Assembly (NCBI GenBank): GCA_025210805.1
Contig: JAOAQX010000028.1
Coordinates: forward strand, 149,391 to 213,390
Reading direction: 5' to 3'
From: Flavobacteriales bacterium
GTDB taxonomy: Bacteria; Bacteroidota; Bacteroidia; Flavobacteriales; CAJXXR01
DNA: 64,000 nucleotides
Shown one piece after another: positions 1 to 12,049 of this stretch (the first letter of the stretch is position 1; each line of letters starts with the position of its first letter). The notes beneath the pieces are model-generated. The model made no database searches and was not told the DNA's origin. It worked only from the letters and a program-made list of their open reading frames with translations. Both the position numbers and the translations under genes were made by a program.

Positions 1-239
1 GAAATATTCTTGTTGTACCCAGTTTTGGGATGTAGGAATATCATATTTACTCCCCATTCATTCTGTATTTCAGTATCTTGATTAAATAAATACTTTTTGT
101 GCTGATGATCATAAGCTGTAGTCCACCAAGTAACTTGATGATTAGCTTGTACCAACATTTTTGAGAGAATACCAATTCTGTGAGGTCTTTCTCCAAATTG
201 TTCTAAGGGCTCTCCAGACATGATTAACCAGATATTCAT
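1..239 (-). CDS. Glycosyltransferase family 4, N-terminal part (cut by window edge)
   Basis: The minus strand is open from an ATG at 239 to the window edge, giving about 79 residues that begin MNIWLIMSGEPLEQFGERPH. This opening, followed by a W-W-T-T segment and a D-H-Q-x-K-K-Y stretch, is typical of the N-terminal Rossmann domain of WbuB-like GT4 glycosyltransferases. The C-terminal donor-binding domain lies outside the window. It is the last visible gene of the polysaccharide operon, 7 bases after the preceding glycosyltransferase. Sugar specificity cannot be read. Confidence 0.75.
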   Translation of the reverse strand, partial: MNIWLIMSGEPLEQFGERPHRIGILSKMLVQANHQVTWWTTAYDHQHKKYLFNQDTEIQNEWGVNMIFLHPKTGYNKNI

Positions 240-246
240 GTTATGA

Positions 247-1371
247 CTATTTAGATTGTAAGGTTTGGTAAATATTTACTAGTTTTTTCTCTTCTTGAGT
301 CCAGTTATATTTGTTTTTTACAGCTTGTTGCCCTCTTTTACCCATTTCTCGAGCAATTTCATCATTTTCAATTAAGTAGTTTATTGCTTCGGCAATGGCA
401 TTTGAATTGTAAGGATCAACAGCTAACCCACAGTTGTTTTCTTCAACAACAATTTGCTTCCAAAGTGGAATATCTGAAGTAATAACAGGTATTCCACTAG
501 CCATATATTCAAACATTTTAACCGGTAAAGCATCTAAATAGTTAATGATAGGGTGTAGAGTTACTAGGCCAGCTTTTGAATTTTTAAAAACGACATTTAT
601 TTGTTCTCTATTCAAAAAGCCTAACTCATTCACATTTTGCCAGCCTTTATAACCTTTTACTTCAAGATGAACATCTTTTTGATCAGCAATGAACTTACCA
701 CCGAGGTTTAATTTTGTATTTGGTGTGTATTCCATCGCTTTAACGATTTCTCTAATTCCACGAATAACCTCAATGGCACCTACATAACAAACTTCATTTT
801 TTTTGTGTTCCCATGGTGTAGAGTTGGTTAGTTCTTTAATAATGGGAAAGTTGTTGATATCTAGGCTGTTTGTGTTTATTTTTTGAAATTTATTTTTAAT
901 ATAGGGTGTGGCAGTAATCACAAAATCTAACTTAGAACAAACACGATTTTCGTAGAGCGATAAGCTCTTCGCTATAAGGGTTCTTACTGGTTTGTTGAGG
1001 TAAGGTTTGTATAAAAACTGTTTAGGAACATCTTCATGAGAGTCAAATATTACCTTTTTCCCTTTCTTTTTTAGTTTAAGGGCATACGGAAGTAGCTCTG
1101 GATCATGAATATGATAAATTTCACAATCGAGCTCAAGTGCTTTTTTGTAAACTGCTTTTGTTGTTTTAAAAATTCTATTTACTCTTCCTTCTAGTTTTCC
1201 TACATCCACAAAAGAAACTCCTTCTTTTACTTCATCACCTAGACCATCAGCGACTATTAAGCTCACATCAAATCCATTTTTTGCTAGTGATTGACATTCT
1301 TTGATGAAAATTCTTGTGTCATATCTTGGGTGTACGGAGGTCAAATGGCATACTTTTGTCTTCTTATCCAT
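247..1371 (-). CDS. Glycosyltransferase family 4
   Basis: A GT-B fold transferase of about 374 residues. The N-terminus has the [14 protein letters not shown] motif common in GT4 enzymes of O-antigen clusters. The C-terminal half has the E-Y-M-A-S-G-I-P-V donor-site motif with the conserved glutamate. I chose the ATG at 1371 rather than the one at 1383 because it matches where the family begins and leaves an 8-base overlap with the hisF stop. It presumably adds one sugar of the repeat unit on the cytoplasmic face; donor and acceptor are unknown. Confidence 0.88.
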   Translation of the reverse strand: MDKKTKVCHLTSVHPRYDTRIFIKECQSLAKNGFDVSLIVADGLGDEVKEGVSFVDVGKLEGRVNRIFKTTKAVYKKALELDCEIYHIHDPELLPYALKLKKKGKKVIFDSHEDVPKQFLYKPYLNKPVRTLIAKSLSLYENRVCSKLDFVITATPYIKNKFQKINTNSLDINNFPIIKELTNSTPWEHKKNEVCYVGAIEVIRGIREIVKAMEYTPNTKLNLGGKFIADQKDVHLEVKGYKGWQNVNELGFLNREQINVVFKNSKAGLVTLHPIINYLDALPVKMFEYMASGIPVITSDIPLWKQIVVEENNCGLAVDPYNSNAIAEAINYLIENDEIAREMGKRGQQAVKNKYNWTQEEKKLVNIYQTLQSK

Positions 1372-2143
1372 GTGAATGAGCAATTTTGTTTAGTTTGTTA
1401 ATTTCCATTCGTGATGGATAATTGATTAAAACCCCATTGAGTTGTCCTTTATAAACAAAAAGACTCCCACAGGAAACGGCTTTTATAGTAGTTTGGCGAA
1501 AAAGTTCTTCGATATGCTCGATCTTTCCAACTCCTCCGGATGCTATAAGAGGTAAATTTGTAGATGATGCCATTTTATTTAAAAAATCGATATCCATACT
1601 ATTCATCATACCTTCATGATCTATGGATTGAATAACAATTTCTCCAGCACCATGGTCTTCGGCCATTTTGAGCGCTTCTTCTGGGCTCATGTTTATTTTT
1701 TCTTTCCCGTTCTTGATATAGACTTTTCTTCTCCCAAGCAAGTCTTTTTTATAATCAATGGTAACCAAAACACTTTGTGACCCAAAAGTATCAGCAGCAT
1801 CGGTTATAAGTTGTTTGTTGTTGAAAAAATTTGTACTCAATGATATTTTTTCTACACCAGAATAAAAGATTCGTTTCATTTGGTCTACAGAGCTGACACC
1901 GCCAGCATAACAAAGCGGCATAAAGCATTCACTGGCAACATCCTCAATCAAATCGAAATTTGGTGGACGATTATCTCGAGAGGCATCAATATCTACCAAA
2001 ATAAGCTCATCAACTTCTTTTTCATTAAAGATTTTAATGGCATTTATTGGGTCACCAATATAATTGGGCTTTTTGAATTTTTTGGTTTTATAAAGTCCGC
2101 CCTTGTGTACTAACAAAGTGGGAATTAATCTAATTTCAACCAT
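1364..2143 (-). CDS. hisF: HisF-like ammonia-using subunit of sugar amidotransferase
   Basis: A (beta/alpha)8 barrel of 259 residues, similar in length to HisF. In true HisF one catalytic aspartate is Asp11; here the aligned position in I-P-T-L-L-V is Leu11, while the second aspartate (in V-T-I-D) is kept. That pattern, and its place next to HisH and WbpG in a polysaccharide operon, fits the HisF2-type partner of P. aeruginosa O-antigen clusters rather than histidine synthesis. The likely job is to receive ammonia from HisH for WbpG-driven amidination of an N-acetyl group. The start is 3 bases after the hisH stop. Confidence 0.88.
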   Translation of the reverse strand: MVEIRLIPTLLVHKGGLYKTKKFKKPNYIGDPINAIKIFNEKEVDELILVDIDASRDNRPPNFDLIEDVASECFMPLCYAGGVSSVDQMKRIFYSGVEKISLSTNFFNNKQLITDAADTFGSQSVLVTIDYKKDLLGRRKVYIKNGKEKINMSPEEALKMAEDHGAGEIVIQSIDHEGMMNSMDIDFLNKMASSTNLPLIASGGVGKIEHIEELFRQTTIKAVSCGSLFVYKGQLNGVLINYPSRMEINKLNKIAHSHG

Positions 2144-2146
2144 GGT

Positions 2147-2779
2147 CTATAGTTCGCAGTAATTTTTTAATAATTGAAACCCGTATTTATGACTCTTTTC
2201 AGGATGAAATTGAACACCAAATACATTTTCTTTGTGAATTGACGAATCAAAAGTGATTCCATATTTTGTTTTTGCCAAAGAGTTTTGTCTATTTTTTACA
2301 TGTACATAAAAGGAGTGAACATAATAGTATCTGAAATCAGTTTGAATATCTTTAAAAAGTGGATTACTACCTTCCACTTCTCCAAAAGTATTCCACCCCA
2401 TGTGAGGAATTCTTAGGTTTTTGTCTTGCATTTCTTTACTTGGGAATTTTAGCACCTCTGCATCAATCCAGCCCAAGCCGGGTAAAGAGCCTTCGTCACT
2501 TCTATTGGTAAGCATTTGCATTCCAAGACAAATTCCTAAGATCGGTTTTTTATTTTCTAAAACTTGGTATTCCAATTCTTTAAAAAAATCTTGATTTTTG
2601 AGATTGCTAATCCCTTTATCAAAAGCACCTACACCAGCAAGAATAAACCTAGTGGCTGTTTTGATATCTTCTATTTCTTTTGATATTATGGCTTGATAAC
2701 CAATTTTTTTTATCATATTCCGAATAGAATTCATATTTCCTATTCCAATATCTAGAATGACTATTTTGTTGGACTCCAT
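2147..2779 (-). CDS. hisH: HisH-like glutamine amidotransferase subunit
   Basis: A class I glutamine amidotransferase of 210 residues. The triad is visible: Cys84 in G-I-C-L-G-M-Q, and His192 and Glu194 in F-H-P-E. It hydrolyses glutamine and should pass ammonia to the neighbouring HisF-like barrel. No other histidine gene is nearby, and WbpG starts only a few bases upstream. The role is therefore inferred to be acetamidino-sugar formation, as for HisH2 of Pseudomonas O-antigen loci. Confidence 0.9.
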   Translation of the reverse strand: MESNKIVILDIGIGNMNSIRNMIKKIGYQAIISKEIEDIKTATRFILAGVGAFDKGISNLKNQDFFKELEYQVLENKKPILGICLGMQMLTNRSDEGSLPGLGWIDAEVLKFPSKEMQDKNLRIPHMGWNTFGEVEGSNPLFKDIQTDFRYYYVHSFYVHVKNRQNSLAKTKYGITFDSSIHKENVFGVQFHPEKSHKYGFQLLKNYCEL

Positions 2780-2783
2780 GAAT

Positions 2784-3914
2784 TTAGTATTTCGAAAGAT
2801 TTAATTTGAATGTTTTGGAAATAAAATTTTGCAACTTTTTTAAACGTTGGTATCTACTTTGAAAATTCTTAAAATCTGAATAATTATGTTTAGGCATATT
2901 CATGATTTCTTCAAATTCAGCCTTGGAAACACCTAATTTTTTCGCAATGTATTCTTTGTCTTCTTCAAGCTCTTTTGGGTTGTATAACTCATTGTTCATT
3001 TCTTTTAGAGCATCTTCTCTCGTCAATTGACCAGAGAGAATTAAACTTGAAAGATGAGGTTTTCGTTTATCGTATCCATAGTACTCCACTAACCAATGAT
3101 TTTGGAAAAATTTCGTAAAAATAGATTCACCATGTTTACGTGCATATTTTTTATATCCAATTTTTTCTTCCAGTTCTTTAAGTGCTTCTTCTTTATCATA
3201 AGGCATAAAGTTTAGCGGCCTTAAAACTTTCATCTTTTTGATAAAAGGGTAGTAGAAATAAAGTTTAAAGAAACTTATTGTTTTGTACTTTTTAAGTTTT
3301 AATGTTCCAAATCTTTTATGAATATCTTTTAGATTAATAGCATCCATTGCAGACCAATGCCAAGCACTTGGGAATACGCATTCTGTGGCTAAATTTCCAC
3401 CACTCATAATGTATTGCACATTGTGTTTTATGGCAAAGTGATAAAGCGAGGCAAAAAAAGCATGATCTTGTGGGACATCTTGATTCGCTATTCCTGATTT
3501 TAAATAGGCAAGTTGGAGATCTTTCATTTCTTCCCAATCTATCACGATAGTGTGTAAATCCCAGCCACAATAATCTACAATTCGCTCAATGTTTTGAACA
3601 GCTAGCTCACTGTTCCAGCCTCCATCAACATGTACTACTAATGGACGTAGTCCATATTCTTTTATTTTTAATGCCAAATAGGAGCTATCAATTCCTCCAC
3701 TAAGACCAAGAATACAGTCATAGCTTTTGGAAGCTTTAAGTGCTTTGATTTCGTTAAACTGCTTTTCCAGTTTCTGTTCTCCTTCTTTATTAGGATACCA
3801 ATCTTTTTTTTGTACATTTTCAAATAATTGACAATGGCTACAAATTCCTTCACTATTAAAAGAAATAGCGGGGTCTGTGGTATCCATTAGGCATTTTTTA
3901 CAAGTTTGAGACAT
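2784..3914 (-). CDS. wbpG: N-acetyl sugar amidotransferase (WbpG/PseA family)
   Basis: A protein of 376 residues with an N-terminal four-cysteine zinc-binding motif (Cys5, Cys8, Cys25, Cys28) and a PP-loop ATPase signature S-G-G-I-D-S-S at about 72-78. This is the architecture of the TIGR03573 N-acetyl sugar amidotransferases. They adenylate the acetyl carbonyl of a nucleotide sugar and exchange it for ammonia, giving an acetamidino group. Together with HisH and HisF downstream it forms the complete trio. The substrate is probably the 2,3-diacetamido-uronate made by the WbpABED homologues of the same operon. Confidence 0.9.
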   Translation of the reverse strand: MSQTCKKCLMDTTDPAISFNSEGICSHCQLFENVQKKDWYPNKEGEQKLEKQFNEIKALKASKSYDCILGLSGGIDSSYLALKIKEYGLRPLVVHVDGGWNSELAVQNIERIVDYCGWDLHTIVIDWEEMKDLQLAYLKSGIANQDVPQDHAFFASLYHFAIKHNVQYIMSGGNLATECVFPSAWHWSAMDAINLKDIHKRFGTLKLKKYKTISFFKLYFYYPFIKKMKVLRPLNFMPYDKEEALKELEEKIGYKKYARKHGESIFTKFFQNHWLVEYYGYDKRKPHLSSLILSGQLTREDALKEMNNELYNPKELEEDKEYIAKKLGVSKAEFEEIMNMPKHNYSDFKNFQSRYQRLKKLQNFISKTFKLNLSKY

Positions 3915-3916
3915 AT

Positions 3917-5176
3917 TTAAATGGGTTTAGCCTTTTTGAAGTTGGTAAATATTGTAAGGGCAAATATAAATCCAATGCCCGAACTTAACAATACTGTAGT
4001 GTAAAATTGTTCTAATAAAAGAACACCAAATATGGTTGATAAGAATATTAGTTCAGGTGTTTTAAAACGAATATAAAGTTTATCTATATAGAAGAAATAT
4101 AGACTGATTAAAAATATAGATATAATATATCCAACAATTCCGTTTTTGAGAAGTGCATAAATAAATGTATTTGAGTTAGCATTCATTTTAGAATCTGGAA
4201 AGTACTTTTCACCTATATAAAATGCAATATCTCTTGAATCTTTAATATCTACACCAAAAAGTAATTCTAAGTAGTCACTAGAAGTAAATGTATCATAATA
4301 AAACATTTGTAATTGACTTCCTCCAGCAAAAAGTCTGCGAATAATTAGCTGATTGATAAAATGATTGTCAAAAATTAAATATTCTAAAAAGCTGAACACA
4401 AATATTCCAAGAATAAGGATACTAAAATAAAACGGCATTTTTATAATCTTTTTATTTACAACCCAAAAGGCAAGGAGATAAAAGAAAATCATTTGAAAAA
4501 AAGTGTGTTTATACCCAAATACCCAGTAGGAAAAAACAACAATAATGAAACCTAATAATAATAAATACTTTTGCTTTCGAACGTAACCAACAAAAATCAG
4601 TAGAGGCATTATTCCGTTAATCATAATATTCGTGAAATAACTAACTAACGAACCTGCTGTGAAAACACTTCTGGCTTCAAGACGTCTTGCATAGATGTCT
4701 GTAAATGAAAAGCTACCGAATGATGCAGATAAAAGTGTGCCAATAGTCAAAGTAAATAAAGAAAACAGAATTAAATATTTGTATGTTTGACTTAGCTTGA
4801 AGTAAGTTTTATTGAAAATACGTAAAGGAAAATGTTTAATAGATTTAATAGATAGAATTGGCAATATTAAGATAAATGAAAGCTGAAGAGATTCTATTGA
4901 ATTAAAAAGTAGTGTGTCAAACATCGAATTAAAAATCGTATGAGATAAAAAGACGATGAATAGATAAAGTGTTATAAAGATATCTGAGGGATATTTCATT
5001 TTTTGCGGAACCAAAAATACAATAAGCAACAGGTTTATGATTCGATACATTATAGTGACGTTCATTTCATCATAACCCTCGTTGGCATTTAGTTCTATAA
5101 GTGTATCTGCAATATAATAATCACTAATTAGAAGTATGATTATGAGTGCTAGGAAAATTTTTATCTTAAACATCAT
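3917..5176 (-). CDS. wzy: O-antigen/exopolysaccharide polymerase (Wzy-like)
   Basis: A very hydrophobic protein of 419 residues with roughly 10-12 membrane segments and no recognisable soluble catalytic domain. A longer hydrophilic stretch with F-G-V-D-I-K-D-S-R lies around residue 305 and probably forms the periplasmic loop typical of Wzy. Sequence conservation in this family is poor, so the call rests on topology, size and position between wzx and wbpG. It would polymerise repeat units on the periplasmic face. Two adjacent ATG codons (5176, 5173) are possible starts, and the gene overlaps the wzx stop. Confidence 0.72.
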   Translation of the reverse strand: MMFKIKIFLALIIILLISDYYIADTLIELNANEGYDEMNVTIMYRIINLLLIVFLVPQKMKYPSDIFITLYLFIVFLSHTIFNSMFDTLLFNSIESLQLSFILILPILSIKSIKHFPLRIFNKTYFKLSQTYKYLILFSLFTLTIGTLLSASFGSFSFTDIYARRLEARSVFTAGSLVSYFTNIMINGIMPLLIFVGYVRKQKYLLLLGFIIVVFSYWVFGYKHTFFQMIFFYLLAFWVVNKKIIKMPFYFSILILGIFVFSFLEYLIFDNHFINQLIIRRLFAGGSQLQMFYYDTFTSSDYLELLFGVDIKDSRDIAFYIGEKYFPDSKMNANSNTFIYALLKNGIVGYIISIFLISLYFFYIDKLYIRFKTPELIFLSTIFGVLLLEQFYTTVLLSSGIGFIFALTIFTNFKKAKPI

Positions 5177-6426
5177 GCCTTAGAAAATTTATAAGCAAGA
5201 GAAAATTCGAAGATATATTTGATAATATAGACAGAAATATAGCCAACGACAATATGTGTATAGGATAGATTATTTTGATGAATAAAATAGAAAACAGTGT
5301 ATAGTGAAATACAAAGTACGATTTGTATGATAAGATCATATTTCTGTTTTTCGGCAAAAATAATGGTGGAACTGATAGGGGATGTTGCAATTTGAAAAAT
5401 AAACATCAAAGAAAGTAATTGAACCATTTCTCCTGCAATCACCCATTCTTTACCAAAGAAGAAACTAAAAATAAATGGCGAAAAAAAGAATAGTATCAAG
5501 ATAGGTATAATACTGAACAATAAAAGTTTTTTAGAGGTTTGAACCAAAAGATCTCTACAGCTACCAGTTTCTAACAACATTTTAGATGCTTTTTCTCTAT
5601 AAACATCTCCAAAGGCTACTGTAATTACACCAATGGGAGCGGCAATAATTTTGAAAGCCGCAGAAAATTGACCTGAAATATCCAAAGAATAATAGGCTGT
5701 TAAGAAAAAAACGGGAGCAAAAACAGAGAGTTTTTCGACTACTCCAGCAAATGCCTGAAATTTTGGGAAATCAATATATCTTGAAGCAACAGCCTTTAGG
5801 GAATAAGGGTTTACTTTAAAGTTAGATAATTTAACATACTTTGATGCCCAAATAATTAATGCAGAGAATCCAATGATTTCAGCAAGAGCTAATCCAAAAA
5901 GCCAGTCGGTTAAATAACCAATTATAAATGAAAAAAGCACAAAAGAAATTGCTCGAAAGAAACGAGCCATAGAAATTGCCTTGTAGTGTTGGTAGTAATT
6001 TAAATATAATCTAAATATGCTTTCATAAGCTAAGATAATCCCTCCAAATGGTACCAAGAATAGAATTCCTTTTGAATAGCCGTAGGATTCGGCAAACCAA
6101 TCACCAAAAACGATTATCAAAATAAAGGTTATTAGGAAAGAAAAGGCTGACAAAATAAAAGACAATTTAAAAATGTCTTGTCTTTTTTCTTCTTCTTTCT
6201 CTACAAAAAAGGCATATTCATACTTGAAGGAGTAGATTACTCCTAAAATATTAGCAATTCCTAAAAACGAATTATAAAACCCAAATTGCTCAGGAGAAAA
6301 GACTCTGAGCAAAATTGGAGAAAATATCAGTAAAACTAGTTGAGAAATTACGGTTCCTATGGAAAGCGTTAATGCATTCCTAATATAACTAGAATTTTGT
6401 ATTGTTTCTTTTATTTTTTGTATCAT
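5173..6426 (-). CDS. wzx: Polysaccharide repeat-unit flippase (Wzx-like, MOP superfamily)
   Basis: An integral membrane protein of 417 residues with about 12 hydrophobic helices. The N-terminal pattern (S-I-G-T-V-I-S-Q, then R-V-F-S-P-E-Q-F-G) is characteristic of the polysaccharide biosynthesis/MATE-like flippases. It would move the undecaprenyl-linked repeat unit across the inner membrane. It overlaps the start of wzy by 4 bases and follows the wbpB homologue after about 60 bases. Confidence 0.88.
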   Translation of the reverse strand: MIQKIKETIQNSSYIRNALTLSIGTVISQLVLLIFSPILLRVFSPEQFGFYNSFLGIANILGVIYSFKYEYAFFVEKEEEKRQDIFKLSFILSAFSFLITFILIIVFGDWFAESYGYSKGILFLVPFGGIILAYESIFRLYLNYYQHYKAISMARFFRAISFVLFSFIIGYLTDWLFGLALAEIIGFSALIIWASKYVKLSNFKVNPYSLKAVASRYIDFPKFQAFAGVVEKLSVFAPVFFLTAYYSLDISGQFSAAFKIIAAPIGVITVAFGDVYREKASKMLLETGSCRDLLVQTSKKLLLFSIIPILILFFFSPFIFSFFFGKEWVIAGEMVQLLSLMFIFQIATSPISSTIIFAEKQKYDLIIQIVLCISLYTVFYFIHQNNLSYTHIVVGYISVYIIKYIFEFSLAYKFSKA

Positions 6427-6487
6427 TTCTCAATGAGTTTAACTGATATTTTTTATTCAGTATTGAATACTATGAATCTGTTGGTTC

Positions 6488-8526
<2,039 letters not shown>

Positions 8527-8530
8527 CGTT

Positions 8531-9106
8531 TTATTTTATTCTTGTTACAGTTTGATCCTTCAGTTGGTATTGTTGACCGCTTTCTGGGCAAATTGCCTGC
8601 TGGTTGTCATCAAATTCTAAGCGATGTCCGTATTCGCTTACCCATCCTATGTGTTTTGCAGGGTTTCCAACCACTAGGGCATAGGGTGGAATATTTTTGG
8701 TAACCACTGCTCCTGCACCTATTAATGCAAATCTCCCAATAGTGTTTCCGCAGATAATAGTTGCATTTGCCCCAATTGAAGCTCCTTTTTCTACAAGAGT
8801 AGTTGCATAATTACCTCTTCTGTTTACAGCACTTCTTGGGTTTATGATATTGGTAAAAACCATTGAAGGACCTAAAAAAACATCGTCTTCACAGATAACT
8901 CCAGAATATACCGAAACATTGTTTTGAATTTTAACATTTCGTCCAAGCTTTACGTCTGGCGAAACGACAACATTTTGCCCGATATTACATTTTTCACCAA
9001 TATCACAATTGGGCATTATATGAGAAAAATGCCATATTTTGGTATCTTTCCCTATCGTACAGCCTTCGTCTATTACGGCTGTTTCGTGAGCAAAATAGTT
9101 TTTCAT
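8531..9106 (-). CDS. wbpD: UDP-GlcNAc3NA 3-N-acetyltransferase (WbpD/WlbB family)
   Basis: A left-handed beta-helix acyltransferase of 191 residues with many hexapeptide repeats (for example I-G-E-K-C-N-I-G-Q-N). The opening Y-F-A-H-E-T-A-V-I-D and the segment F-T-N-I-I-N-P-R-S are diagnostic of the WbpD/WlbB group. It acetylates the 3-amino group with acetyl-CoA to give UDP-2,3-diacetamido-glucuronate. A 94-base gap with a hairpin separates it from ugd upstream; downstream genes are tightly packed. Confidence 0.92.
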   Translation of the reverse strand: MKNYFAHETAVIDEGCTIGKDTKIWHFSHIMPNCDIGEKCNIGQNVVVSPDVKLGRNVKIQNNVSVYSGVICEDDVFLGPSMVFTNIINPRSAVNRRGNYATTLVEKGASIGANATIICGNTIGRFALIGAGAVVTKNIPPYALVVGNPAKHIGWVSEYGHRLEFDDNQQAICPESGQQYQLKDQTVTRIK

Positions 9107-9123
9107 ATAGTAACAAAATTAGT

Positions 9124-9159
9124 TTAACAAATATCTTTTTAAAAGATATTTTTTGTTAA
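9124..9159. terminator. Hairpin inside the polysaccharide operon
   Basis: AAATATCTTTT (9129-9139) faces AAAAGATATTT (9141-9151), and TTAAC (9124-9128) can pair with GTTAA (9155-9159). It lies in the 94-base gap between ugd and wbpD, the widest gap in this operon. It may be an attenuator or processing site. Function is inferred from structure only. Confidence 0.4.
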
Positions 9160-9200
9160 GTGAAAAAAGAAAGTAATGAGAATTGAAAAACAAAAAAAAT

Positions 9201-10523
9201 CTATTTTCCAATTCTGATATATTCAATCTCTTTTTCATGAAGTCTTTGTGCAAGGTATTGATTTCTTCCGTCAAAAATAATGGCATGATTTAAACATTTC
9301 TTGATTCGATCGAAATCGGGTGAACGGAATTCTTTCCACTCGGTAAGTAAGATCATTGCATCACATTTTTCCAATGCATCGTATTTGTCTTGACAATAGC
9401 TGATGTTTTGAATGCCTTTTAAATAGTGATTTTGAGCTTCTTCCATCGCTTTTGGGTCATAAGCTCGAATTTTCGCACCTCTGCTTACCAGTTCTTTTAC
9501 GGTATATATAGCTGGAGCTTCTCTCATATCATCCGTTCCAGGTTTAAATGCCAGCCCCCATAATCCAAAAGTTTTACCACTTAAATCATCTCCAAACTTT
9601 TCAATGATTTTTTGAGCGATAACCATTTTTTGACGGTTGTTTACAGCTTCAACAGATGAAATAAGCTCTGGTGAATAGTGGTGTTGATCTGCAATCCTGA
9701 TTAATGCTTTTACATCTTTTGGAAAACAAGATCCTCCATATCCACACCCAGGATATATAAAACTATATCCAATTCTACTATCCGAGCCTATCCCTATCCT
9801 TACCTGATTTACGTCTGCTCCAACACGCTCGCAGATATTGGCAATCTCATTCATAAACGAAATTTTTGTTGCTAACATCGCATTTGCAGCATATTTTGTC
9901 ATTTCAGCAGATCGTATATCCATTTCGATAAAACGATCATGGGTTCTAAAGAAAGGACTGTACAGTTCTTTCATTTTTCCAAAAGCAAAATCTGAGTCGG
10001 CACCTATCACCACTCTGTCAGGTTTCATAAAGTCGTTTATGGCATCTCCTTCTTTTAGAAATTCAGGATTGGATACCATCCAAAACTGGTGATGGGCATT
10101 TCGAGCAGTTAATTCTTTTTGAATGGTGTTTTTCACCAAGTCTGCTGTTCCTACAGGAACGGTGGATTTATCTACAATGATTAAATCACGATTCATGGTT
10201 TTTCCGATAGATTCGGCAACACTCAAAACGTATTGTAAATCAGCCGAACCATCTTCTCCAGTAGGGGTTCCCACTGCAATAAAAACGATTTCTGCGTCGT
10301 TAAGAGCTTCAGAAAGCTTCGTTGTGAAGTGAAGATTTTGGTTTTCAAAATTTTTAAGAACTAAGGACTTTAGCCCTGGTTCATAAATGGGAATAATTCC
10401 ATTTTTTAAGCCATTAATTTTATCTTCGGATATATCCATGCAGGTAACTGTGTTTCCCATTTCGGCAAAACATGTTCCTGAAACTAAACCTACATACCCT
10501 GAACCTACAACTACTACTCTCAT
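9201..10523 (-). CDS. ugd: UDP-glucose 6-dehydrogenase
   Basis: A nucleotide-sugar dehydrogenase of 440 residues, the usual Ugd length. It has an N-terminal Rossmann motif G-S-G-Y-V-G-L-V-S-G and the catalytic cysteine in G-Y-G-G-S-C-F-P-K-D, followed by the UDP-binding C-terminal domain. It makes UDP-glucuronate by two NAD-dependent oxidations. Its presence beside a second, WbpA/TviB-type dehydrogenase suggests the repeat unit may contain a glucuronate-derived sugar as well as a 2,3-diamino uronate. Confidence 0.93.
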   Translation of the reverse strand: MRVVVVGSGYVGLVSGTCFAEMGNTVTCMDISEDKINGLKNGIIPIYEPGLKSLVLKNFENQNLHFTTKLSEALNDAEIVFIAVGTPTGEDGSADLQYVLSVAESIGKTMNRDLIIVDKSTVPVGTADLVKNTIQKELTARNAHHQFWMVSNPEFLKEGDAINDFMKPDRVVIGADSDFAFGKMKELYSPFFRTHDRFIEMDIRSAEMTKYAANAMLATKISFMNEIANICERVGADVNQVRIGIGSDSRIGYSFIYPGCGYGGSCFPKDVKALIRIADQHHYSPELISSVEAVNNRQKMVIAQKIIEKFGDDLSGKTFGLWGLAFKPGTDDMREAPAIYTVKELVSRGAKIRAYDPKAMEEAQNHYLKGIQNISYCQDKYDALEKCDAMILLTEWKEFRSPDFDRIKKCLNHAIIFDGRNQYLAQRLHEKEIEYIRIGK

Positions 10524-10529
10524 GCTTTA

Positions 10530-11819
10530 TTACAATCGTTTGTCAATCATTTTTTTATCTAGAACTCCTTTTACATCATACAGTACTCCTGAATCTGATT
10601 TAAGGAATTTGTGTAAATCAATTTCTTGGAATTCTTGGTGAGAAACGGCATGAATGACTACATCATAATCATTAGTGTTTGGTTTTTCAGTTAAGTCAAT
10701 TCCGTATTCGTGTTTTACTTCTTCGTTGTTTGCCCAAGGGTCATAAACGTCTACATTTATTTGGTAGTCTCTTAGTTCTTGATAAACATCAATCACACGA
10801 GTGTTTCTAATGTCTGGACAGTTTTCTTTGAAGGTGATTCCTAGAAGTAAGGCTTTAGAGCCTTTTACTTTAAGGTCTTTTTCAAGCATGAGTTTTACAA
10901 TTTCTGAAGAAACATAAGCGCCCATACTATCATTCAACCTTCTTCCTGCAAGAATAATTTCAGGATGATATCCCACTTCTTGAGCTTTTTGAGCTAAGTA
11001 GAATGGATCAACACCAATACAATGTCCACCAACAAGACCGGGTTTGAATTTTAGGAAATTCCATTTGGTTCCAGCAGCCTCTAAAACATCATGCGTGTCA
11101 ATGTCTAATTTATTAAAAATTTTAGCCAATTCATTAACAAAGGCAATATTGATATCTCTTTGAGAGTTTTCAATAACTTTTGCTGCCTCGGCTACTTTAA
11201 TGGTAGGGGCTAAATGTGTTCCTGCGGTAATTACTGAACGATAAAGTTGATCAACTTTTTGACCTATTTCTGGGGTTGAGCCCGATGTTACTTTTAATAT
11301 TTTTGTAACTGTGTGTTCTTTGTCTCCAGGATTTATTCTCTCGGGTGAGTATCCCGCAAAAAAATCTTGATTGAACACCATACCACTATGTTTTTCCAAA
11401 ATAGGCACGCATTCATCTTCTGTTACTCCTGGGTAAACCGTAGATTCATAGATCACAATATCTCCTTTGGAAAGTACTTTTCCTATCATTTCCGAAGCCT
11501 TTATTAAAGGAGTAAGAATAGGACGATTATTTTTGTCAACGGGAGTAGGTACTGTTACGATATAGTAATTGCAGTGAGAAATATCTTCAACCTGATGAGA
11601 TAAATATAATCCATTTGAGTTACTTTTATCTTTTGTTAATACAGACTGTAAGTTTTTCGAATCAACTTCCAATGTTGAATCTACTCCTGTATTGAGTTCA
11701 GAGACGCGTTCTTGGTTAATATCAAACCCTACTACTTGGTACAATTTTGCAAATTCTACAGCAAGTGGTAACCCTACATAACCCAATCCTATGATGGCAA
11801 TAGTTGGCTTTTCGTTCAT
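10530..11819 (-). CDS. wbpA: UDP-N-acetylglucosamine 6-dehydrogenase (WbpA/TviB-like)
   Basis: A nucleotide-sugar dehydrogenase of 429 residues. The N-terminus has [10 protein letters not shown] and the active site is [10 protein letters not shown], the form seen in UDP-HexNAc dehydrogenases (TviB, WbpO, WbpA) rather than Ugd. It would oxidise UDP-GlcNAc to UDP-GlcNAcA, the substrate for WbpB. It is the first gene of the operon, with a -7 element about 30 bases upstream. C4-epimer specificity (GlcNAc versus GalNAc) cannot be decided from sequence; the WbpBED genes favour GlcNAc. Confidence 0.88.
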   Translation of the reverse strand: MNEKPTIAIIGLGYVGLPLAVEFAKLYQVVGFDINQERVSELNTGVDSTLEVDSKNLQSVLTKDKSNSNGLYLSHQVEDISHCNYYIVTVPTPVDKNNRPILTPLIKASEMIGKVLSKGDIVIYESTVYPGVTEDECVPILEKHSGMVFNQDFFAGYSPERINPGDKEHTVTKILKVTSGSTPEIGQKVDQLYRSVITAGTHLAPTIKVAEAAKVIENSQRDINIAFVNELAKIFNKLDIDTHDVLEAAGTKWNFLKFKPGLVGGHCIGVDPFYLAQKAQEVGYHPEIILAGRRLNDSMGAYVSSEIVKLMLEKDLKVKGSKALLLGITFKENCPDIRNTRVIDVYQELRDYQINVDVYDPWANNEEVKHEYGIDLTEKPNTNDYDVVIHAVSHQEFQEIDLHKFLKSDSGVLYDVKGVLDKKMIDKRL

Positions 11820-11847
11820 TTTATCAATTTAAATTCTTAATAAGAGT

Positions 11848-11855
11848 CAAAAGTA
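11848..11855 (-). promoter_or_regulatory. Probable -7 element of the polysaccharide operon
   Basis: On the minus strand this reads TACTTTTG, matching TAnnTTTG, about 29 bases before the wbpA ATG. No TTG was found at the expected 17-23 base spacing, so this is a -7 match only. Confidence 0.45.
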
Positions 11856-12049
11856 GCAAATTTTTACTGTTTTCGAGGGTTTTCGACTGCATATATTGTG
11901 CCATGGATTTGATTAAAAAGTCATGAAGAATATCATTTTGATGTTCTTGTGATCGTATTTTTTCTTTGATCATTTGTCTCAATTTTCGTTTTTGATTTAG
12001 GTCAAATTTGTTCGAGAGGTGTTTTTTTATATTTGATAAAAATTTCGTG

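Noticed and set aside
1364..2779. HisH and HisF as histidine biosynthesis genes
   Set aside because: No other his gene is nearby, HisF lacks the first catalytic aspartate, and the pair is packed beside WbpG in a polysaccharide operon.
11824..11973. A 49-codon minus-strand frame ending next to wbpA
   Set aside because: It overlaps the probable wbpA promoter, has no partner or recognisable domain, and longer forms run into the signal peptide of the peroxidase gene on the other strand.
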